Source: Clostridia bacterium
GTDB lineage: Bacteria > Bacillota > Clostridia > UBA1381
NCBI GenBank assembly: GCA_900751685.1
Contig: CAADSR010000179.1
Coordinates: 1-7,497 of the forward strand
Direction of reading: 5' to 3'
DNA: 7,497 nt
Position numbers and translations under genes: made by a program. This document shows positions 1 to 4,754 of the stretch, one piece after another. The notes below the pieces were generated by a model, which worked only from the letters and a program-made list of their open reading frames with translations, was not told the origin of the DNA and made no database searches. Every line of letters begins with the position of its first letter. The first letter of the stretch is position 1.

Positions 1-1566
1 ATAAAAGCCTGCAACACTGGGGAAAAAAAAAACATCAAGCTTCCGGGATATGATGTGAATGCCGTCCCCCGCCAAACAAGGGAGCAGCCGCAATGGATCC
101 ATTTCGGGGCAGGAAATATTTTCAGGGGCTTTATCGGCTCGATCGCTCAAAAATTATTAAATAAAAATGAGATGGATACCGGCATCATTGCCATTGAGAC
201 GTTTGATTTTGACATCATAGATAAAATCTATGCCCCCTATGATAACCTGACGCTGAATGTTATGATGGATCCCCATTCAAACCTGGACATAGAAGTTTTA
301 GCCGGTATCACAGAAGGAATAAAGGCTACCGATCATGAGCGGCTCAAGCAAATTGCCGTAAGCCCCTCCCTCCAAATCATGAGCTTTACGATCACGGAAA
401 AAGGGTATGCCGTAAAAGGGATCGACGGAGCTTTGATGAAAGCCGTGCAAGACGATATTGAAGCAGGGCCTTCCGCACCAAAACATGCCATGAGTATTAC
501 CGCCTCCATGCTGCTCTCCCGCTACAATGCGGGCGGTACTCCCCTTGCGGTTGTCAGCATGGACAACTGCTCCCATAACGGCGAGAAGCTCCAAGCCGGA
601 GTCATGACTATTGCCCGGGCCTGGGTGGAAAAGGGCTTTGCAGATGATGGATTCCTCCAATACCTGGATCAAAAAGTATCCTTCCCCTGGAGCATGATCG
701 ATAAGATCACCCCGCGCCCAAGCGACCAGGTCAAATCACGGTTAGAACAAATGGGGATTGAGAAGATGGATGCCGTTGTGACTGGGAAAAATACCTATAT
801 CGCTCCCTTCGTCAATGCTGAGATCCCAGAATACCTGGTGATCGAGGATGATTTCCCGAACGGCCGCCCGCCGCTGGAAAAGGCCGGTGTTTACATGGCC
901 ACCCGTGAGATCGTGAATAAGGCGGAAACCATGAAGGTGACCACCTGCCTGAACCCGCTCCATACTGCCCTGGCGGTCTTTGGATGCTTATTAGGCTATA
1001 CCACGATCTGGGAAGAAATGCAGGACAAAGACCTTTCCAGCCTAGTTCTTAAGATCGCTGAAGAGGGGATGAAGGTCGTTATCGACCCGGGGATCATCCA
1101 CCCCCAGGATTTCGTTGCAGAGGTGATCGAGCAGCGGCTGCCGAATCCAAATATTCCAGACGCCCCCCAGCGGATCGCCACTGACACCTCACAAAAAATA
1201 CCGGTACGCTACGGCGAAACCATCCGTGCTTATCTAAAATCCGGTACGCTTGACGCCAGCTCCCTCTGCGCTGTCCCCCTAGTGATTGCCGGATGGCTCC
1301 GCTATCTGCTGGCGGTCGACGATAACGGAAATCCGTTTACCCCAAGCGCTGACCCAATGCTGGGTGAATTACAAGCTATGCTCAAAGGCATTGAAGTTGG
1401 AAAGCCTGAAACAGCAGACGGTAAATTAGCTGCGGTCCTCTCCAACGAGTCACTATTAGGCGTTGACCTTGCCGCTGCCGGGCTGGACCGTAAGGTAGAA
1501 GCTTATTTTAAAACGATGCTCAAGGGCCCGGGTGCTGTAAGGGAAGCATTAAAAACAATACAATAA
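1..1566 (+). CDS. uxuB: Fructuronate reductase (D-mannonate oxidoreductase), 5' partial
   Basis: Mannitol dehydrogenase-family enzyme of hexuronate catabolism, expected to reduce D-fructuronate to D-mannonate with NADH in the cytoplasm. The frame is open from base 1, and the residues before the GTG at 55 (IKLPGYDV) match the conserved N-terminus of this family. The gene therefore starts upstream of the window and the GTG is internal; 521 codons are present, so probably only a few tens of residues are missing. Counting from that GTG, the Rossmann nucleotide-binding motif HFGAGNIFRGF lies near residues 16-26. The family's catalytic Lys/Asn/His signature is in KVTTCLNPLH, with K294, N300 and H303. 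The C-terminal helical domain is complete. The gene is followed after 22 bases by uxuA on the same strand, which supports fructuronate rather than mannitol or altronate as substrate. Tagaturonate reductase (UxaB) is the main alternative. Confidence 0.9.
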   Translation: MKACNTGEKKNIKLPGYDVNAVPRQTREQPQWIHFGAGNIFRGFIGSIAQKLLNKNEMDTGIIAIETFDFDIIDKIYAPYDNLTLNVMMDPHSNLDIEVLAGITEGIKATDHERLKQIAVSPSLQIMSFTITEKGYAVKGIDGALMKAVQDDIEAGPSAPKHAMSITASMLLSRYNAGGTPLAVVSMDNCSHNGEKLQAGVMTIARAWVEKGFADDGFLQYLDQKVSFPWSMIDKITPRPSDQVKSRLEQMGIEKMDAVVTGKNTYIAPFVNAEIPEYLVIEDDFPNGRPPLEKAGVYMATREIVNKAETMKVTTCLNPLHTALAVFGCLLGYTTIWEEMQDKDLSSLVLKIAEEGMKVVIDPGIIHPQDFVAEVIEQRLPNPNIPDAPQRIATDTSQKIPVRYGETIRAYLKSGTLDASSLCAVPLVIAGWLRYLLAVDDNGNPFTPSADPMLGELQAMLKGIEVGKPETADGKLAAVLSNESLLGVDLAAAGLDRKVEAYFKTMLKGPGAVREALKTIQ

Positions 1567-1588
1567 ACAAAAGAGGAGGAGTTTTGCC

Positions 1589-2641
1589 ATGAAAATGACA
1601 ATGCGTTACTATGGGAAGGACTATGACAGTGTGACACTAAGCCAGCTGCGGCAAATATGCTATGTAAAAGGACTAATCAGCACACTGTATCACAAACAAG
1701 CCGGAGAATTATGGACCAGGGATGAGATCCGTGCCCTAAAAAAAGAAATTGAAGACAGCGGCTTAGAATTATCCGGCATTGAAAGCGTAAACATCCACGA
1801 TGCGATCAAAACCGGTTCGCCGGACAGGGAACAATATATTGAAAATTATATCAAAACCCTTGAAAATCTTGGAGAAGAGGGGATCGACCTGGTATGCTAC
1901 AATTTCATGCCTGTCTTTGACTGGACCAGAAGCGAGCTGGCAAAGCCGCGCCCGGACGGTTCTACCGTCCTAGCCTACGACCAGGAGCAAGTTGACCAAA
2001 TCAATCCGGATCAGATGTTTGAAAATCTGGATAAGAACTCCAACGGGTTCTTAATGCCCGGCTGGGAGCCGGAACGGCTTGCAAAGATCAAGGATCTGTT
2101 TGAAGCCTATGCTGATGTGGATGCTGAAAAGCTATTTGACAATCTAGTCTATTTCCTGAACGCAATCATGCCAACCTGTGAAAAGTACGGCATTAAAATG
2201 GCGATCCATCCTGACGACCCGTCCTGGAGTGTTTTTGGCCTGCCCAGGATCGTTACCTGTAAGGAGCGGCTCGTAAAGCTGATAGAGGCTGTGCCCAGTG
2301 TCTATAACGGCGTTACCTTATGCACCGGCTCCCTTGGTTCTAATCCAGACAATGATTTGGTGGAGATCATTCATGCTTTAAAAGGCCGCATCCACTTTGC
2401 CCACATCCGGAACATCAAACACACCGCTCCAGGAAAATTTGAGGAAGCGTGCCATTTAAGTGAGGACGGCTCACTGGATATGGCTGCTATCATCAAGGCC
2501 TTGCGTGAAGATGGTTTTGACGGGGTTATCCGTCCCGACCACGGAAGGATGATCTGGGAAGAGCGGGCTATGCCAGGCTATGGCCTCTATGACAGGGCCC
2601 TCGGCGCAGCATATCTTTGCGGATTATGGGAAATGAAATAA
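1589..2641 (+). CDS. uxuA: D-mannonate dehydratase
   Basis: Dehydrates D-mannonate to 2-keto-3-deoxy-D-gluconate, the step after UxuB in glucuronate breakdown; cytoplasmic and divalent-metal (Mn/Fe) dependent. The 350 residues match the usual Firmicutes length. Family hallmarks are the start MKMTMRYYGK, the ESVNIHDAIK segment, and CYNFMPVFDWTR near residues 108-119. Putative metal ligands are spread over the TIM barrel: His207 in IHPDDP, Cys245 in TLCTGS, His272 in HFAHIRN and Asp317 in RPDHGR. A strong Shine-Dalgarno (AGAGGAGGAG, 1569-1578) sits about 10 bases before the ATG and supports this start. The gene is probably cotranscribed with uxuB. A terminator candidate follows about 70 bases downstream. 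No frameshift or missing motif is apparent. Confidence 0.95.
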   Translation: MKMTMRYYGKDYDSVTLSQLRQICYVKGLISTLYHKQAGELWTRDEIRALKKEIEDSGLELSGIESVNIHDAIKTGSPDREQYIENYIKTLENLGEEGIDLVCYNFMPVFDWTRSELAKPRPDGSTVLAYDQEQVDQINPDQMFENLDKNSNGFLMPGWEPERLAKIKDLFEAYADVDAEKLFDNLVYFLNAIMPTCEKYGIKMAIHPDDPSWSVFGLPRIVTCKERLVKLIEAVPSVYNGVTLCTGSLGSNPDNDLVEIIHALKGRIHFAHIRNIKHTAPGKFEEACHLSEDGSLDMAAIIKALREDGFDGVIRPDHGRMIWEERAMPGYGLYDRALGAAYLCGLWEMK

Positions 2642-2649
2642 AAAAATCA

Positions 2650-2672
2650 GGACTATAAAAAAACCATAGTCC
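2650..2672. repeat. Short inverted repeat 3' of uxuA
   Basis: GGACTAT (2650-2656) and ATAGTCC (2666-2672) are a perfect 7-bp inverted repeat around an A-rich 9-base loop. No T-run follows on the plus strand, so it is not a canonical terminator by itself. Its segment AAAAAACCATAGT resembles the AAAAACCATTGT arm of the two larger palindromes at 2709 and 3777, so it may be a third, degenerate member of the same repeat family. It could also stabilise the uxuA mRNA 3' end. Confidence 0.5.
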
Positions 2673-2708
2673 AACTGTCATAGAGTACAAAAATATAATA
2701 AAACCTTG

Positions 2709-2755
2709 AAAAACCATTGTAAAAGTCTTACTCTAGCCTGAATACAATGGTTTTT
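2709..2755. terminator. Bidirectional intrinsic terminator, palindrome copy 1
   Basis: AAAAACCATTGT (2709-2720) pairs with ACAATGGTTTTT (2744-2755), with a 23-base loop and T-runs on both strands. It lies between the ends of the convergent genes uxuA (+) and the small minus-strand gene ending at 2823, as expected for a shared terminator. A homologous copy with the same arm spacing lies at 3777-3824, and similarity continues to the right of the hairpin (TTTTTTATTGATTT versus TTTTTTGTTGATTT). Confidence 0.75.
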
Positions 2756-2822
2756 TATTGATTTTTTCCTGATATTAACTTTTGCAGCTCTTTCTGTTAT
2801 TATGTTTTAAATCTTGTTGCAA

Positions 2823-3071
2823 TCAACTAAAATCATGCCTGTTTCCTCCGTTTGATCCTATTTCTTCTAATACACATAGAATTTTTTCGATTTTCATAAA
2901 ACATTCTATATCGTCAAAACTGTCATTTTCAAGAATAGCTTTGATTTCTTGCAATGCTTGATAGCATTTCATTTCAATAATATCTGCTGGACATAGCTTC
3001 AAATTAGGAAAAACAACATGAATTTCTTCCTTTAATAATATTTCAGACAAAATATCTTTTAATAAGTCCAT
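2823..3071 (-). CDS. Small conserved hypothetical protein ending in GGNRHDF
   Basis: This 82-residue acidic helical protein has no known function. It resembles, from memory, a family of about 80 residues found in Clostridia accessory regions, with a FPNL segment (residues 22-25), a CYQALQEIKAI helix, an ECFMKIEKI helix and a C-terminal GSNGGNRHDF tail. It has no signal peptide or membrane segment. An ATG 21 bases upstream (at 3092) is in frame, but the internal ATG at 3071 is preferred because GAGGTG lies 6 bases before it. The gene is AT-rich like the rest of the islet, divergent from the split RHH gene at 3181 and convergent with uxuA. That it belongs to a mobile or accessory module is inference. 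Confidence 0.7.
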   Translation of the reverse strand: MDLLKDILSEILLKEEIHVVFPNLKLCPADIIEMKCYQALQEIKAILENDSFDDIECFMKIEKILCVLEEIGSNGGNRHDFS

Positions 3072-3077
3072 ATTTAT

Positions 3078-3083
3078 CACCTC
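3078..3083 (-). promoter_or_regulatory. Ribosome binding site that fixes the start of the small minus-strand gene
   Basis: Read on the minus strand this is GAGGTG, six bases before the ATG at 3071. The upstream in-frame ATG at 3092 has no comparable site, so the shorter 82-residue product is favoured. Confidence 0.7.
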
Positions 3084-3090
3084 AAATATC

Positions 3091-3096
3091 ATTATA
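3091..3096 (-). promoter_or_regulatory. Candidate -10 box for the small minus-strand gene
   Basis: The minus strand reads TATAAT, a perfect -10 consensus, but the -35 position 17 bases upstream (TTATTT) is poor. The predicted transcript would start almost at the ribosome binding site. The surrounding divergent spacer (3072-3180) is very AT-rich, so chance occurrence is possible. Confidence 0.3.
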
Positions 3097-3180
3097 GTGT
3101 ATTTGCAATTAAAAAATAATACAAAATAAGTGCATACTAATATGTATTTTTAATGCATAATGATTGTTGAGGCGATTAAT

Positions 3181-3279
3181 ATGTTAAAAATCCCAAAAGG
3201 TTATGATCGTGTTTCTAAAACATTCCCTTTGCCGGTAAAATTAGTAGAAGAAATTATATCGCAATACATTCAACGGTAA
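3181..3279 (+). pseudogene. 5' part of a split ribbon-helix-helix (RHH) gene
   Basis: This is a 32-codon frame with ATG at 3181 and GAGG at 3169-3172, eight bases upstream. The segment SKTFPLPVKLVEEI looks like the beta strand and start of helix 1 of an Arc/MetJ-type RHH DNA-binding protein, but the frame then ends after an unrelated tail (ISQYIQR) without helix 2. A matching helix 1/helix 2 segment lies at 3615-3722 in another frame. Joining the two at the shared AGAAAT (3249-3254 and 3611-3616) gives an uninterrupted 59-codon RHH protein. It may still be expressed as a short peptide. Reading it as a disrupted gene is inference from fold pattern and frame restoration; a genuine 32-residue protein is the alternative. 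Confidence 0.5.
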
Positions 3280-3616
3280 TATATATAGAAAGAGATGAGC
3301 GTAATGAATGATATAGGGCAAGTTGTTTTGAAAGTCGATCAATTATTAAAAAAATATAATATGAGTAAAAGTAAATTTGCCCGCGAGGCAAAAATACAAT
3401 ATAAACAAGCAAAAAGCTATTGTGCTAATGAGATGCAAAAGGTCGATCTAACCATTTTAGCACGAATATGCCATACATTTGATTGTAGTATTTCAGATAT
3501 ATTAGAATATATCGATACCTCATAATTCATTATTACATATAGGAAAGAGATATCTGGTTAATATAAGCCAGAATGCCTACATTCCACCGCAGACGGTAAG
3601 CAAACGAGTCAGAAAT
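3255..3616 (+). mobile_element. Candidate 362-bp insertion flanked by a 6-bp direct repeat
   Basis: AGAAAT occurs at 3249-3254 and 3611-3616, exactly where the N-terminal and C-terminal halves of an RHH protein break off. Deleting one repeat copy plus the intervening DNA (362 bases, not a multiple of three) brings the halves into one frame. The segment carries the intact small XRE regulator gene and no transposase. I see no convincing terminal inverted repeats. It could be a small non-autonomous element, a product of illegitimate recombination at the repeat, or coincidence. Confidence 0.4.
3304..3525 (+). CDS. Small XRE/Cro-type helix-turn-helix regulator
   Basis: This 73-residue protein is almost entirely one Cro/C1-type HTH domain, of the small single-domain type (YozG-like/HTH_26). 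Residues from about 9 (LKVDQLLKKYNMSKSKFARE) form helices 1 and 2. AKIQYKQAKSYCANE is the turn and recognition helix. VDLTILARICHTFDCSISDILEYI is the conserved C-terminal pair of helices, including the diagnostic DCSISDILEY. It is likely a DNA-binding repressor or activator in the cytoplasm; its target is unknown. An in-frame ATG lies at 3295, but the purine tract AGAAAGAG (3287-3294) abuts it and is nine bases from the ATG at 3304, so the shorter start is preferred. The gene lies inside the putative insertion that splits the RHH gene. Its own promoter is not clear. Confidence 0.8.
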   Translation: MNDIGQVVLKVDQLLKKYNMSKSKFAREAKIQYKQAKSYCANEMQKVDLTILARICHTFDCSISDILEYIDTS

Positions 3617-3722
3617 GGAAAAATTAACGTCAGAAAATAAAATATCGTTGAATAAGCTAGTAGTCCAATGTTTGAGATATGCAATGGATAATATCGAAAA
3701 AACAGAGGATAAACCAAAATAA
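3615..3722 (+). pseudogene. 3' part of a split ribbon-helix-helix gene
   Basis: This is a 35-codon frame from ATG 3615 to TAA 3722. MEKLTSENKISLNKLVVQC and the following RYAMDNIEK fit the end of helix 1, the turn (NKIS) and helix 2 of an RHH protein of the Arc/HicB type. It has no beta strand and no ribosome binding site before its ATG. The same frame upstream meets a TAA at 3603-3605. It is therefore unlikely to be translated alone and is best read as the C-terminal half of the gene starting at 3181. Confidence 0.5.
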
Positions 3723-3743
3723 AATGATATACAAAAAGGGGCT

Positions 3744-3759
3744 ACAAAAAATTTTTTGT
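3744..3759. repeat. Perfect 16-bp AT palindrome
   Basis: ACAAAAAATTTTTTGT is self-complementary and lies between the RHH fragment and the terminator at 3777. It could be an additional weak terminator element or simply AT-rich spacer; no partner or operator role can be assigned. Confidence 0.35.
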
Positions 3760-3776
3760 GAAGAAAAAAGATTAAC

Positions 3777-3824
3777 AAAAAACCATTGTATTTAGACTAT
3801 AACAAGCCTTTTGCAATGGTTTTT
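3777..3824. terminator. Bidirectional intrinsic terminator, palindrome copy 2
   Basis: AAAAAACCATTG (3777-3788) pairs with CAATGGTTTTTT (3813-3824), with a 24-base loop and T-runs on both strands. It lies between the plus-strand islet genes and the minus-strand gene ending at 3887, so it suits convergent termination. It shares arm sequence, arm spacing, an internal AGCCT and the right-hand flank TTGATTT with the copy at 2709-2755, and so appears to be a diverged duplicate. Confidence 0.75.
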
Positions 3825-3886
3825 TGTTGATTTCTATTTATCCTTTATGTTATATAACGGTCGGACTATAGCTTTTTACAATCCCA

Positions 3887-4744
3887 TCAAACTGTAGAGA
3901 AATGGTCTTCTTCGTCAATATAGCCTTTTATAATCAGTTCTTGTATACGCTGCCGGTCACGCTGGGGATCACAAAGCAGCACCGGCTGCCCGCAGCCCCC
4001 TGGAGAAAAGCAGGAATACGCTTCCACCGCCGTACTGCCCTGATAAAACCCCAGAAAACACCCCTGTTCTGTACATGCCCTAAGCAGGCCGTCTGTGATT
4101 TGTTCCGCCCGGAACCCATAAAGCAGCCGCTGCCGTGCAAGACGGGCAAAGCTTTCTGTCTCCCTGGCGTCTAAGGTGGCAATCAGGTTTGGAATCGTTG
4201 AAAGGCGCTCTGCCAACAGCTGGGATACCTGATGAAATTCTGCAAAAAACGTGCATTCTTCATATTGAGCGGCAACCTTGAACAATAACGCCTCCTGCTG
4301 CTGGGCACACCTGACCTCATAGCAATAGACCCCCTGCCTTTCATTTTGGCGGACCCGCTCTGCAAACCCTTCCGCTGACTTTGAAAGATCTACGGTTTCG
4401 ATCCATTCCGGAGCTATCCCGCCTTTCGCAGCTGTTTCATGGATCTGATCCGCTCCCGCATGAAAGGCCACATAGCCCAAATTTGCCAGTACCGTCTGCA
4501 GGATCTGGGGCTCCACGTCAGAAACCGCCCGGCGGATCAGGGCATAATAGGAATGGGACGGGGTTTGTACCATGCGGCTGACCGTCTGCATGACCTGCTT
4601 CTGCACCCCGTCCCCGGCAAAATACAGCGCGGTATCAATGCCTTTTAATAGCTCCCTGCTGCCTCCCGCCTTTGCATCCCTCAAAGATGCAGCCACCAGG
4701 TTCATAACCGTTGAGCGCATAAATCTCTGGTGAAAATTCAACAT
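3887..4744 (-). CDS. Uncharacterised protein resembling a radical SAM fold without the cysteine cluster
   Basis: I do not recognise a named function for this 285-residue protein. The order of segments follows a Clostridia radical SAM family from memory. Residues 30-105 (SYYALIRRAVSDVEPQ and the following helix) match its helical N-terminal domain. Residues 138-144 (GVYCYEV) match the strand before the GGEP motif. Residues 163-191 match the strand, helix and strand that follow, and 207-234 (LLYGF through GCFLGFYQ) match later barrel strands. Where that family has CxxxCxxC, between about residues 110 and 130 here, the loop is absent and no cysteines occur, and the protein ends before the family's C-terminal region. 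It is thus either a decayed or a repurposed non-catalytic relative. No signal peptide or clear membrane segment is seen. AAGGAGG overlaps the stop of the oleate hydratase gene, with a 10-base gap between genes, so the two are translated from one transcript. Confidence 0.65.
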   Translation of the reverse strand: MLNFHQRFMRSTVMNLVAASLRDAKAGGSRELLKGIDTALYFAGDGVQKQVMQTVSRMVQTPSHSYYALIRRAVSDVEPQILQTVLANLGYVAFHAGADQIHETAAKGGIAPEWIETVDLSKSAEGFAERVRQNERQGVYCYEVRCAQQQEALLFKVAAQYEECTFFAEFHQVSQLLAERLSTIPNLIATLDARETESFARLARQRLLYGFRAEQITDGLLRACTEQGCFLGFYQGSTAVEAYSCFSPGGCGQPVLLCDPQRDRQRIQELIIKGYIDEEDHFSTV

Positions 4745-4754
4745 AGTATCCTCC

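Noticed and set aside
55..57. GTG at 55 as the start codon of uxuB
   Set aside because: The frame is open back to base 1, and the upstream residues (IKLPGYDV) are typical of the family N-terminus. No ribosome binding site precedes the GTG.
298..1187. Minus-strand frames within uxuB
   Set aside because: Antisense shadows of a conserved dehydrogenase, without ribosome binding sites or domains.
3533..3778. 81-codon minus-strand frame
   Set aside because: Phe/Ser/Leu-rich translation of AT-rich DNA, overlapping the RHH 3' fragment and the terminator; no ribosome binding site and no recognisable domain.
3902..4648. Frames on both strands overlapping the 285-codon minus-strand gene
   Set aside because: They are shorter, overlap the gene with the strong ribosome binding site, and have low-complexity, Pro/Arg-rich translations.
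3887..4744. TetR-type regulator of the oleate hydratase
   Set aside because: Small helical proteins near fatty-acid genes are often TetR, but there is no N-terminal helix-turn-helix, and the mixed strand/helix pattern from residue 138 does not fit.
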